Origin: Cellulomonas massiliensis JC225
GTDB lineage: Bacteria > Actinomycetota > Actinomycetes > Actinomycetales > Cellulomonadaceae
Assembly (NCBI RefSeq): GCF_000312005.1
Contig: NZ_HE978588.1
Coordinates: 2,288,389-2,334,967, forward strand
DNA: 46,579 nucleotides
Reading direction: 5' to 3'
This document shows positions 32,501 to 40,761 of the stretch, one piece after another. The notes under the pieces were generated by a model. It was not told the DNA's origin. It searched no databases and was given only the letters and a program-made list of their open reading frames with translations. Every line of letters begins with the position of its first letter. Positions within the stretch are counted from its first letter, which is position 1. Position numbers and translations under genes: made by a program.

Positions 32501-32563
32501 CAGGACTACCTGCGGACCGCGCGCCGCGCCCGCGCCGTCGTCGAGCGCGTGTTCTACGGCTGA
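29522..32563 (+). CDS. glnE: Bifunctional glutamine synthetase adenylyltransferase/deadenylase
   Basis: Adds and removes AMP on type I glutamine synthetase according to nitrogen status. 1013 residues, normal length. It has two nucleotidyltransferase domains, each with the Gly-Ser-Asp-x-Asp signature: MGKCGGRELNYVSDVDVVYV at about residues 229-248 (deadenylylase half) and MGRLGGREVGYSSDADVLFV at about 735-754 (adenylylase half). Each is followed by a GlnD PII-uridylyltransferase-like helical domain (KLGVGGLRDVEFTVQLLQL; KLGRGGIADVEWTAQLLQL). GTG at 29522, 23 bases after glnA2. Its 3' end overlaps the convergent AI-2E gene by 10 bases. Confidence 0.97.
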   Translation: MTTTHEGGRPASLATRLLRAGVDDVARAERLLADAALQRVLPEAQQVLPPLLVELADPDTALLAVARLAGAVEKPGLASRLHDVLAEASPARERLLAVLGASVALGDWVVAHPEPALDALQDEAPGLGVPVEEVRAELLDAVGADPAAAVPVATLTQGEGVDAMRRAYRSRLLRIAAADLTSADPLSRLPGVAAALADLAGAALEAALAVARADLPDHGRAVRLAVIGMGKCGGRELNYVSDVDVVYVAEPVEGADESEALAAGAKLAAALTRICDAPSREPALWPVDAALRPEGKDGPLVRTLASHRAYYERWARTWEFQALLKARPIAGDAELGRAYVAMVQPFVWAAVQRENFVEDAQAMRRRVEQHVPAAEADRQLKLGVGGLRDVEFTVQLLQLVHGRADESIRSPSTLTALADLSAGGYVGRAAAGQLGVCYRLLRVLEHRLQLFRLRRTHLMPTEEADLRRLARSVGMRADGADGLQQRWRTVRRDVRRLHEELFYRPLLPATAQLSTEEASLAPDAARARLAAIGYRDPAGAVRHIAALTEGVSRRASIQRQLLPVMIGWFADGPDPDAGLLAFRRLSEQLGSTHWYLRLLRDSGVAAQRLATVLSTSRYVADALSRSPESVAWLADDDELEPRSYERLWAEADAVLTRADVPVPAVQSLRGLRRRELARTAVADVLGVTTGIRASRTLAVAADVALEGALRVAEWEARQARGLDASPTRLLVVAMGRLGGREVGYSSDADVLFVHDPLPGAAGAQEFAVDVASRLRSLLGSVGPEPALAVDADLRPEGRNGPLARSFDAYAEYYGRWSSPWESQALLRARPVAGDPGLAERFVSLVAPLRYPEGGLDAATVREIRRIKARVEAERLPRGVDPSRHVKLGRGGIADVEWTAQLLQLQHAGAVEALRTTSTTDALAAAAGAGLLDEEDVATLVAAWELASRVRDANVLWTGRTEGQQADVLPHDRQALAGLARLLGYPSGSGGALEQDYLRTARRARAVVERVFYG

Positions 32564-33804
32564 GCCGGCCGCGACTTCTCGGGCGTCCCGTCGGCGTCCG
32601 GCGCGGTGTCCAGCGCGGTCGGCAGGTCGGTGTCCTCCCCGGCGTCGGGCGTCCCGTCCTGCGCCTCGTCCGCCGGCACGTCGACCCAGTCGCGCCGCCG
32701 GCGCATCGCCTCGTCCTCCTCCAGCAGCGCGGCGTCCACGAGCTCGTGCCGGCGGATGTAGGTCGAGGAGACGGCCTGGATCGTGGCCGCGACGGGCAGC
32801 GCGAGGAACGCGCCGAACGGCCCGAACACCGCCCCGAACGCGATGACCGCGAGGAACGACACCGCGGGGTTGAGCTCCAGCGAGCGCGCGGACACCTTGG
32901 GGGAGAAGACCAGGTTCTCCAGCTGCTGGTAGCCGATGATGAACGCCAGGACGAGCGCGCCCTTCGCCGGGTCGACGGCGAGCGCGACGGCGGTCGGGAC
33001 CGCGCCGGCGATGTACGTGCCGACGGTCGGCACGAACTGCGACACGACGCCGGTGAACGCCGCGAGCGGCAGCGCGTAGGGGATGCCCAGGATCGTGAGG
33101 AAGACGAAGGTGAAGACCGTCGAGAGCGCGGCGAGCACGATCCGCGAGTTGATGAAGTCCGCGACCTTCTCCTGCGAGACCTCCCACAGGCGCTGCACCT
33201 CGCGCTGACGGTTCGGCGCGAACAGCCGCAGCACCGACGCGCGGAAGCGCGGGCCGGCGCTCGCCATGTAGTAGACGACCAGCAGGACCGACGTCATCGT
33301 GAACAGGCCGCCGATGATCGAGCTGCCCACGCCGATGAGGCCCGGCGCGAGCTCCTGCCAGTTCTCACCGAGGTTCGCGAGCACCTCGTCGGCCTCCGGG
33401 ATCTGCACGTCGAAGGTCGTGTCGAGCCACGTGGTGAGCTGCGTGTAGTACTCCGGCAGGGACTCGACGAGCGCGACGACCTGGGACACGAAGAGCTGCC
33501 CGAACAGCGCGAGGACGACGAGGATCGCGAGGATCCCGCCGACCATGACGATGCCCGTCGCGCGGGTGCGCCGGATGCCGCGGACCACGAGCCAGCGGAT
33601 GAGGGGCTCCATCGCGAGCGCCACGAACCACGAGATGACGACGATGAAGATGACGTTCCCGAGCATCGACAGCGCGCGCCAGGCGAACAGCCCGAGGAAC
33701 ACGGCCACCGTGGTGACCAGCAGCGCGCGGGGCAGCCACGCGGGCGGGCGCTTCGAGGCGAACCAGTCGGACGCGGGCTCGGCGCCGGCGGGACGTCGGG
33801 GCAT
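32554..33804 (-). CDS. AI-2E family transporter
   Basis: A 416-residue membrane protein with about 7-8 helices. Family marks are ISWFVALAMEPLIRWLVVRG in the first third, a soluble central loop (about residues 105-170), FVPTVGTYIAGAVPTAVALA, and QQLENLVFSPKVSARSLELN with FGPFGAFLALPVAATIQA near the end. Members include AI-2 exporters and Na+/H+ antiporters, so the substrate is open. The C-terminal ~70 residues are acidic and disordered. It ends in TAG within the last codons of glnE. Confidence 0.92.
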   Translation of the reverse strand: MPRRPAGAEPASDWFASKRPPAWLPRALLVTTVAVFLGLFAWRALSMLGNVIFIVVISWFVALAMEPLIRWLVVRGIRRTRATGIVMVGGILAILVVLALFGQLFVSQVVALVESLPEYYTQLTTWLDTTFDVQIPEADEVLANLGENWQELAPGLIGVGSSIIGGLFTMTSVLLVVYYMASAGPRFRASVLRLFAPNRQREVQRLWEVSQEKVADFINSRIVLAALSTVFTFVFLTILGIPYALPLAAFTGVVSQFVPTVGTYIAGAVPTAVALAVDPAKGALVLAFIIGYQQLENLVFSPKVSARSLELNPAVSFLAVIAFGAVFGPFGAFLALPVAATIQAVSSTYIRRHELVDAALLEEDEAMRRRRDWVDVPADEAQDGTPDAGEDTDLPTALDTAPDADGTPEKSRPAQP

Positions 33805-33926
33805 GGCGGTCTCCGGGGGCTCAGCGGTCCGGCGGGTGCGCTCGAACCGTACCGCGCGAGGGTCTCGCTCTTGAGCAGGATCGCTGCCATGCTCGGGAGC
33901 AGGACGCGTCTCGTCGGGGAGGGATC

Positions 33927-35414
33927 GTGGCCGAGCGGAGAGACCCCGCGCAGCGGGGAGCGACGGGGAAGTCGGCTGCTCCGGACGGGGGCCCGGCCCC
34001 CGGAGCGGTGCGCGCCGCCGAGACGTCGCGGACTGCGGCGCAGGACCAGGAGCTCGCCGACCTCCGCGCCCGCCTCGCGGCCGCCGAGGCCGAGAACGCG
34101 CGCCTGCGGGCCGCGGTCGAGCAGCCCGCCGCGGCCGGCGGCGCGCCGCCACCGGTTCCCGTCCCCGCATCGCGGCGCCGCCCGGGCCGGGCCGTCGCCA
34201 TGGTGGTCGTCATGGTGGTGGCCGCGCTGCTGGCGCCCGTCGCCGTCGTCGCGGCGTGGGCGCAGGGCGTCGTCACGGACACGGACCGCTACCTGGCGAC
34301 GGTCGCGCCCCTCGCGGACGACCCGCAGATCCAGCAGGCGGTGACCAACCGCGTGACGGGGGCGATCGTCGACGCGATCAACCTCGACCAGCTCGCGCAG
34401 GACGCGACGACCGCGGTCTCCGAGCTCGGTCTGCCGCCGCGGCTCTCCACGGCGGTGCTGTCGCTGCAGGGTCCGCTCGTGGACGCGGCGACGGGGTTCG
34501 TGCACACCGCGGTCGAGAGGGTCGTCACGTCGGACGCGTTCTCGGCGGCGTGGACGGCGGCCAACCGGGCCGTGCAGTCGCAGCTCGTGGCCGTCCTGCG
34601 GGGCGATCCGGACGCGCTGGCCAGCATCGACGCCTCCGGGACGCTGACGGTCGACCTCACGGACGTCATCGAGTCGGTGAAGTCGGCGCTGTCGGACGCG
34701 GGCTTCACGATCGTCGACCGCCTGCCGGCGATCAGCGCGAGCTTCCCGCTCGTGCAGAGCGCCGACCTCGTGCGCCTGCAGAACGCCTACCGCCTGCTCG
34801 ACGTGCTCGGCACCTGGTTGCCGTGGCTCGTCCTCGGCCTGCTGGCCGCGGGCGTCGTGCTGGCGCGGCACAAGGCCCGCGCCCTGGTGGCCGCCGGGCT
34901 CGTGCTGGCCGGCGCCATGCTCGTGCTCGGCGTCGGGCTCGCGATCGGGCGGTCCGTCTACGTGAGCTCGCTGCCGCCCGAGGTGCAGCGCCCGGACGCG
35001 GCGGTGGTCGTCTACGACCAGTTCGTCTCGCTCCTGCGGGTCGCCCTGCGCTCGGTGCTCGTCCTCGGGCTCCTCCTGGCTCTCGTCGCGTTCGTCGCCG
35101 GCGACACCGCGGCAGCGCGCGCCCTGCGGCGCTCGTGGACCCGGCTCACGGCCTGGGTGCGCGGCGCGGGGGAGCGGCGCGGCGTGACGTCCGGACCGGT
35201 GGGCGTGTGGCTGGACGAGCAGCGGGTGCTCGTGCGCTCGGTCGTGGCGGCGGGCGCCGCGCTGGCGCTCGTCCTCGCGGACCGGCTCACGCCCGCGTAC
35301 GTCGTCACGGTGGCGGTGGTCGCCGTCGTCGTGCTGGCGCTGACGACCCTCGCGGCACGTCCTCGCGCTGCGGCGCCACCCGCCCCGGGCCCCAACCTCG
35401 CCGCGACCGGCTGA
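33927..35414 (+). CDS. Conserved integral membrane protein with coiled-coil N-terminus
   Basis: 495 residues. Residues ~38-66 form a heptad-type helix (QELADLRARLAAAEAENARL). One membrane helix follows at ~92-112. An extended, probably extracytoplasmic domain covers ~115-285 (DTDRYLATVAPLADDPQIQQ, AVTNRVTGAIVD, then a periodic pattern of LVDAA/VESVKSAL helices). Four or five further membrane helices lie after residue 290. The VTDTDRYLATVAPLA block is widespread in actinobacterial membrane proteins of unknown role. GTG 33927 follows GGGAGGGATC. Its 3' end stops 3 bases before the GH65 gene on the other strand, with no terminator in between. Confidence 0.85.
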   Translation: MAERRDPAQRGATGKSAAPDGGPAPGAVRAAETSRTAAQDQELADLRARLAAAEAENARLRAAVEQPAAAGGAPPPVPVPASRRRPGRAVAMVVVMVVAALLAPVAVVAAWAQGVVTDTDRYLATVAPLADDPQIQQAVTNRVTGAIVDAINLDQLAQDATTAVSELGLPPRLSTAVLSLQGPLVDAATGFVHTAVERVVTSDAFSAAWTAANRAVQSQLVAVLRGDPDALASIDASGTLTVDLTDVIESVKSALSDAGFTIVDRLPAISASFPLVQSADLVRLQNAYRLLDVLGTWLPWLVLGLLAAGVVLARHKARALVAAGLVLAGAMLVLGVGLAIGRSVYVSSLPPEVQRPDAAVVVYDQFVSLLRVALRSVLVLGLLLALVAFVAGDTAAARALRRSWTRLTAWVRGAGERRGVTSGPVGVWLDEQRVLVRSVVAAGAALALVLADRLTPAYVVTVAVVAVVVLALTTLAARPRAAAPPAPGPNLAATG

Positions 35415-35417
35415 GCG

Positions 35418-38400
35418 TCAGCGCGTCGCCGCCGCCGGACGCGCCGGCTCGGCGCCGCCCGTGCCCGGAGGGCCGCCGGCGGGGGTCGTGTCGCGCGTGT
35501 GGAAGTGACCCGGGAACGCCACGGTGCGGCCCGGCTCGACCGTGAACCGGGTGTCGTGGTGCCACGCCGTCACGGGGTCGCCGCTGAGCACCGAGTAGGT
35601 GACCTCGCGCGGCCGGATGTCGACCTGCAGGACGGAGCCCCGCAGCCGCAGCGGGAACCGCAGCCGGCGCGCGCGGGTCGGCAGCATCGGGGCGAACCGC
35701 GTCTCCTTCCAGCGGTACCCCGCGAAGCCCTGGACGAGGGCCATCCAGACGCCGGCGGCGGACGCGACGTGCACGCCGTCGGCCAGGTTGCCGGCGCGGT
35801 CCGCCATGTCGACCGCGGCGGCGTCGACGAGGTACTCCTCGGCGCTGCGGTACTTGCCGACGTCGGCGGCCGCGATGGCCTGGATGCACTCCGACAGCGA
35901 CGAGTCGCCGGTCGTCAGCGGGTCGTAGTACTCGAAGACGCGGCGCCGCTCGTCGGCGGTGAAGCGCTCGGGCAGCAGGACGGTCGCCAGCACGACGTCC
36001 GCCTGCTTGATGACCTGGTGCCGGTAGATGACGAGCGGGTGGAAGTGCAGCAGCAGCGGGTACCGGTCGGCGGGCGTCCCGGCGAAGTCCCACGGCGCCT
36101 GCTCGAGGAAGCCCTCGTCCTGCAGGTGCAGGCCCGTCTTCTCGTCGTACGGGACGTACATGCGCTCGGCGGCGCGCCGCCAGGCCGCCTCCTCGTCGTC
36201 CTGCAGCGCGAGGCGCTCGACGAGCCGGCGGTGCTCGGCCGGGTGCTCGGTGCGCAGCAGCCTGACCGCGTCGGCGGCGGCGCGCAGGTTCTCCGCGGCC
36301 ATGAGGTTCGTGTAGAGGTTGTTGTCGACCACCGTGGAGTACTCGTCCGGACCCGTGACCTTGAGGATGACGAACCGGTCGTCGTGCCGGGGGGAGAAGA
36401 AGCCCAGCGCCGCCCACATCCGCGCGGTCTCGACGAGCAGCTCCGCGCCGTGCCGGACCAGTAGGTCGACGTCGCCCGTGACGTGCACGTACTGCTCGAG
36501 GGCGTACGCCACGTCCGCGTCGATGTGGTACTGCGCGGTGCCGGCGGCGTAGTAGGCGGAGGCCTCCTCGCCGTTGATCGTCCGCCAGGGGAACAGGGCG
36601 CCGGCGCAGCCGACCTCGCGGGCCCGGCGCCGCGCGTCCGGCAGCATGCGCACGCGGTGCATGAGCAGGCTCCGCGCGACCTCCGGCGCGGTGTGCACGA
36701 GGAACGGCAGCAGGTACGCCTCGGTGTCCCAGAAGTAGTGGCCCTCGTAGCCGGTCCCCGTGAGCCCCTTCGACGGGACGCCGAACCCCTCGCTGCGCCA
36801 CGACGCCTGCAGGAGGGCGAGCTGGTTGAACCGCAGCGCCTGCTGCGCGGCCGGCTGCGCCTCCCAGGCGACGCCGCTGCGCTCCCAGAAGGTCTCGACC
36901 TCCCGCTCGTGGGCAGCCAGCACGGCCGCGCGGCCCTCGGCCCGCGCGCGCCGCAGCGTGAGGGCGGCCCGGTCGGCCAGCTCGGCGGCGCCCTGCGGGC
37001 CGTGGTGGTACGCGAGCCACTTGGTGACCCCGACCGGCACGCCGACCCGGGCGTCCACGTCGAAGAGCACGTGCGCGCGCTCCGGGCCCACGCGGGTGCC
37101 GAGGGGGCGGGCGGCCTCGTCCGCCTCGTGGTCCATCCCCGCCGCGACCGTCAGCCCCGAGCGCAGCGTGCGGTAGGTGCGGACCACGCAGCCGCCGTCC
37201 ACGCGCTCCGGCCCCGCCTGCAGCGTGCCCGCCGCCAGCCGCCGGCTCTGCCGCGGGTCGAGCGCCAGCTCGTCGCCGACCGCCTCGGCGTGGGTGACGA
37301 GCTCGGACGAGAGGACGAGCCGGACCGGCGCGTCGAGCGCCGTGACCTCGTACCGCACGCACGCGAGGTGGCGCTGCGCGAGCGAGACGACGCGCTCGCT
37401 GCGCACGCGCAGCCGGCGGCCGTCGGGCAGCCGGAACGTCACGGTCCGGACGAGCGCAGCCCTGCGCATGTCCAGCACGCGCTCGAACTCGGTGACCTCG
37501 TGCGTCGCGCACGTCACGGGCTCGTCGTCGACGAGCAGCCGCACGACGGTCCCGTCCGGGACGGGGAGGATCGTCTGCCCCGTCGTCGCGAAGCCGTGGG
37601 CGGTCTCGGGGTAGACGATCGGCCACGTCTCGTGGAAGCCGTTGAGCAGCGTCGCCGGCCGCGACGAGGGCTCGCCCTCCTCGAACGAACCCCGGATGCC
37701 CAGGTACCCGTTCGCGAGCGCGAACAGCGTCTCGGTCTGCGGCACCGCGTCGGGGCTGTAGCGCCGCTCGACCATCCGCCACGGGTCGATCGGGTGCTCG
37801 CCGGAGGCCATGATGCGGCGCGCCGCCGCCTGCAGCCGGTGCCGGGGCGGCCCGGAGCGGTGGACCTGCTCGTCGGGCCGCGCGAGCAGCTCGCCGAGGT
37901 CCTGGACGACGAGGTCTGCGCCGTGCTCCGCGAGCGCCGCGGCCTGACCGCCGCGGTCGACGCCGATGACGAGCCCGAACCGGCCGGCCCGTCCCGCCTC
38001 CACCCCTGCCAGCGCGTCCTCGACCACGACGGCGCGCTCCGGGGACACCCCGAGCCGGCGCGCGCCCTCGAGGAACGCGTCCGGTGCGGGCTTGCCGGGC
38101 AGGCCGAGCTCGAGGATCGTCTCGCCGTCGACGCGCTCGTCGAACAGGTTGGTGATCCCGGCGTGCTGCAGGACGGTCGCGCAGTTCCGGCTGCTGGAGA
38201 CGACCGCGGTGCGCAGGCCGGCCTCGCGCAGCTCGCGCACCCAGGCGACGGAGCCGGGGAACGCCTCGACGCCGCTGCGCTCCAGCTCCTCCTCGACGAG
38301 CAGCTGCTTGCGCGTGCCCAGCCCGCCGTCGGACTCCTCGTCGGGCGGCGAGTCGGGCCCGCCCGGGGGAAGCGTGATGCCGCGCGAGGCGAGGAACGCG

Positions 38401-38618
38401 TGGACCCCCTCCTCGCGGGTGCGCCCGTCCACCGACGCGGCGTAGTCGACCTGCTCGTCGAACCGCGGCGTGCGGGTGCCGTGCGCCGCGTCCCAGCCGT
38501 CGAGGAACTCGTCGAACGTGCGCTTCCACGCCTTGGCGTGCACCGTGCGCGTGGTGGTGAGCACGCCGTCCAGGTCGAACAGCACCGCGTCGAAGTCCTG
38601 CGGCGTGACGGTGGGCAT
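35418..38618 (-). CDS. HAD phosphatase/phosphoglucomutase-GH65 fusion protein
   Basis: 1066 residues. Residues ~8-235 are a HAD domain of beta-phosphoglucomutase type (VLFDLDGVL with Asp15 and Asp17; VVSSSRNC; GKPAPDAFLEGARRLG; VVEDALAGVEAG). Residues ~265-1045 are glycoside hydrolase family 65 (N-terminal beta-sandwich, then (alpha/alpha)6 barrel). The catalytic acid is Glu759 in VTGPDEYSTVVDNN. TTGDSSLSECIQAI and VIKQADVVLA mark the phosphate-binding side of disaccharide phosphorylases. Phosphorylase plus mutase in one chain would convert a disaccharide to glucose-6-phosphate. M. tuberculosis Rv2006 (OtsB1) has the same layout. Which disaccharide is unknown. ATG 38618 follows AGGAGG. Confidence 0.93.
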   Translation of the reverse strand: MPTVTPQDFDAVLFDLDGVLTTTRTVHAKAWKRTFDEFLDGWDAAHGTRTPRFDEQVDYAASVDGRTREEGVHAFLASRGITLPPGGPDSPPDEESDGGLGTRKQLLVEEELERSGVEAFPGSVAWVRELREAGLRTAVVSSSRNCATVLQHAGITNLFDERVDGETILELGLPGKPAPDAFLEGARRLGVSPERAVVVEDALAGVEAGRAGRFGLVIGVDRGGQAAALAEHGADLVVQDLGELLARPDEQVHRSGPPRHRLQAAARRIMASGEHPIDPWRMVERRYSPDAVPQTETLFALANGYLGIRGSFEEGEPSSRPATLLNGFHETWPIVYPETAHGFATTGQTILPVPDGTVVRLLVDDEPVTCATHEVTEFERVLDMRRAALVRTVTFRLPDGRRLRVRSERVVSLAQRHLACVRYEVTALDAPVRLVLSSELVTHAEAVGDELALDPRQSRRLAAGTLQAGPERVDGGCVVRTYRTLRSGLTVAAGMDHEADEAARPLGTRVGPERAHVLFDVDARVGVPVGVTKWLAYHHGPQGAAELADRAALTLRRARAEGRAAVLAAHEREVETFWERSGVAWEAQPAAQQALRFNQLALLQASWRSEGFGVPSKGLTGTGYEGHYFWDTEAYLLPFLVHTAPEVARSLLMHRVRMLPDARRRAREVGCAGALFPWRTINGEEASAYYAAGTAQYHIDADVAYALEQYVHVTGDVDLLVRHGAELLVETARMWAALGFFSPRHDDRFVILKVTGPDEYSTVVDNNLYTNLMAAENLRAAADAVRLLRTEHPAEHRRLVERLALQDDEEAAWRRAAERMYVPYDEKTGLHLQDEGFLEQAPWDFAGTPADRYPLLLHFHPLVIYRHQVIKQADVVLATVLLPERFTADERRRVFEYYDPLTTGDSSLSECIQAIAAADVGKYRSAEEYLVDAAAVDMADRAGNLADGVHVASAAGVWMALVQGFAGYRWKETRFAPMLPTRARRLRFPLRLRGSVLQVDIRPREVTYSVLSGDPVTAWHHDTRFTVEPGRTVAFPGHFHTRDTTPAGGPPGTGGAEPARPAAATR

Positions 38619-38650
38619 CGGGGTCCTCCTGTCGGTGCGGGCGGGGCGGC

Positions 38651-40234
38651 TCATCCGAACGCGGCCCCCTCGACCGTGCTGCCGGGCGCGGGGTCGGGCA
38701 GCCGGCGCATGCGGAAGGCGTTGGCGACGCCGGCGAGGCCGGCGAGGAGGGGCAGCAGGAGCGCGATCTGCAGCGCACGGGGCCGCGTCTCGGTGTTGAT
38801 CCGCACGATCTCGTCGCGCACGTCGTCCGGCTGCCCCGCGAGCTGCTCCGTGAGCTGGGTGTTGCTCATCAGCTGGGCGTCCTCCTCCAGCGCCCGTGCG
38901 ACCTGCTGCTGCTCGTCGGGCGCCAGGACGGTGCTCGCCGCCGCCTGCGAGCTGAAGCCGGCCGCGAGCGACCCGAGCATGAGCGCGCCGGCGAGCGCGA
39001 GCCCGAACGAGAGGCCGAAGGAGCCGGCGGCGGAGTTCACGCCCGCGGCCTCGCTCACGCGCTCCTCCGAGATGGGGGAGAGCGTGTAGTTGTTGAGCTG
39101 CGAGACGAGCAGCCCGAGCCCGGAGCCCACCACGACGAGCGGTACGAACAGGAACCAGCCCGACGTCGCACGCGGGACGACCGGCAGGAGCGCCGCGACG
39201 CCGATCACGACGAGCCCGAAGCCGACGAGCACGACGTCGGCCGGACGCCGCCGCCCGGACCGCTTCCCTGCGACCAGCGCGAGGGCGAACATCGACAGCG
39301 AGAGCGGCGCCAGGGAGAGCCCGGCCGCCATCGCGTCGTACTCCAGCACCATCTGCAGGAAGATCGGCAGCGCGATCATCGCCCCGCCCAGCGTGATCTG
39401 CTGCAGCATCTGCTGCGACACCCCCACCCGGAACACGGGGCTGCGGAACAGGTCGGGGTCGAGCAGCACGGGGCGGCCGGCGCGGCGCCGGCGCACCAGC
39501 CACCGGACGAGCGCGACCATCGCGACCGCGCCGACGGCCAGCAGGATGCCGACCGACTCGCCTCCCTCCTGCCACACGAGGACGCCGAGCACGATGCCGC
39601 CCATCGCGAGCGCCGACAGGACCGCCCCGACGACGTCGACGGACCGGTCGCCGGTGTAGGGCACGTCGCGCACGCGGCCGATGCCGGCGAGGACCACGCC
39701 GATGACGAGCGCCTCGAGACCGAACGCGACCCGCCACGACAGGTAGGTGGTGAGGAAGCCGCCGATGAGCGGGCCGACCGCCGCCGCCACGGACGCGGAC
39801 GCGCCGACGAGGGCGTACACCTTCTTCTGCGCGTCGCCGGTGAAGTTGCCGTGCACCAGCGACTGCATCGACGGCAGCAGGAGGGAGGCGCCGAGCCCGC
39901 CGACGACCGCCCAGAACACGATGATCGCGAGCAGGTCCTGGGCGAGGGTCATCGCGACGGCGCCCGTGGCGTAGCCGACCAGGCCGAGCACGTACGCGCG
40001 CTTGCGCCCGACGAGGTCGCCGACCTTGCTGCCGATGAGGATGAAGGCGGCGGACACGAGCGCCTCGAGCGCGATCGCCGACTGCACGCCGCTGACCGTG
40101 GTGTCGAGGTCGCGGACGACCGCGGAGATCGACACGTTCATGAGCGAGGTGTCGACGACGAGGACGAACATGGCCATGGCGAGCAGCACGGCCAGGCGCC
40201 GGTCGAGCTGCACCGGCGGGGTCTGTGGTGTCAC
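38651..40234 (-). CDS. MFS transporter, DHA2 (14-helix drug/H+ antiporter) type
   Basis: 527 residues with about 14 membrane segments. Motif A appears as GSKVGDLVGRKRAYVLG, with FVLVVDTSLMNVSISAVVRD in helix 1 (typical of DHA2) and GPLIGGFLTTYLSWRVAF as motif C. An extracytoplasmic loop near the C-terminus (about 440-490; LAPDEQQQVARALEEDAQLM) is longer than usual. Substrate unknown. GTG 40234 follows GGAGGACGC. It lies between the HAD-GH65 gene (32-base gap) and the small membrane protein (17-base gap), so it is in the same operon. Confidence 0.92.
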   Translation of the reverse strand: MTPQTPPVQLDRRLAVLLAMAMFVLVVDTSLMNVSISAVVRDLDTTVSGVQSAIALEALVSAAFILIGSKVGDLVGRKRAYVLGLVGYATGAVAMTLAQDLLAIIVFWAVVGGLGASLLLPSMQSLVHGNFTGDAQKKVYALVGASASVAAAVGPLIGGFLTTYLSWRVAFGLEALVIGVVLAGIGRVRDVPYTGDRSVDVVGAVLSALAMGGIVLGVLVWQEGGESVGILLAVGAVAMVALVRWLVRRRRAGRPVLLDPDLFRSPVFRVGVSQQMLQQITLGGAMIALPIFLQMVLEYDAMAAGLSLAPLSLSMFALALVAGKRSGRRRPADVVLVGFGLVVIGVAALLPVVPRATSGWFLFVPLVVVGSGLGLLVSQLNNYTLSPISEERVSEAAGVNSAAGSFGLSFGLALAGALMLGSLAAGFSSQAAASTVLAPDEQQQVARALEEDAQLMSNTQLTEQLAGQPDDVRDEIVRINTETRPRALQIALLLPLLAGLAGVANAFRMRRLPDPAPGSTVEGAAFG

Positions 40235-40251
40235 GCGTCCGTCCTCCGTGG

Positions 40252-40761
40252 TCAGTGGGGCTTGAGGAGCACCTGCAGCGAGATGACGAGGAGGCCGACG
40301 AGCCCGCCGGCCAGGCAGACGACGACGAGCTGGCGGCCGCGGAAGCCGGCGTGCCGGCCGGCGACGGACGCGAGCGCGACCAGCGTGACGGTCCCGGTCA
40401 CGAGCACCGCGCGCTGCACGTCGCCGGTGGAGCGCTCGGTGAGCCGCGCCAGCACCAGCACGACGAGGGGTGGCACGGCCGCGAGCAGGAGCTGCGCCTG
40501 GTGCACCGCGGCGTGGCGCCACTCCGACCGGGTGAGGGGGCGCCGGACGAGGGCGTGCTCGTGGAGGATCTCCGAGTAGAAGTGCGCCGCCGCCATGGCG
40601 ATCACCGGTGCGGTCACCACGAGCGCCGCCTCCAGCAGGTTGAGCTCCTGCCACCCCTGGTAGACGGCCAGCACCGACATCACGACGATCGTGGCGTAGG
40701 TGAGGCGCTCGAGGTCGAGCACGCGTCCGCGGACGCGGACGACCTCGGGGTCGTCCGTCAC
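40252..40761 (-). CDS. Small integral membrane protein, four helices
   Basis: 169 residues with four to five hydrophobic segments (VVMSVLAVYQGW, LLEAALVVTAPVIAMAAA, LLLAAVPPLVVLVLARL, VVCLAGGLVGLLVISLQVLL). The segment AAAHFYSEILHEHALVRRPL holds two histidines and a glutamate at the membrane face. I do not recognise the family by name. GTG 40761 overlaps the P-type ATPase stop (GTGA), so it is translated with the ATPase and may be an accessory subunit (inference). Confidence 0.8.
   Translation of the reverse strand: MTDDPEVVRVRGRVLDLERLTYATIVVMSVLAVYQGWQELNLLEAALVVTAPVIAMAAAHFYSEILHEHALVRRPLTRSEWRHAAVHQAQLLLAAVPPLVVLVLARLTERSTGDVQRAVLVTGTVTLVALASVAGRHAGFRGRQLVVVCLAGGLVGLLVISLQVLLKPH

Noticed and set aside
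36483..39089. An 868-codon plus-strand ORF
   Set aside because: Antisense to the HAD-GH65 fusion and the MFS gene; no recognisable domain.
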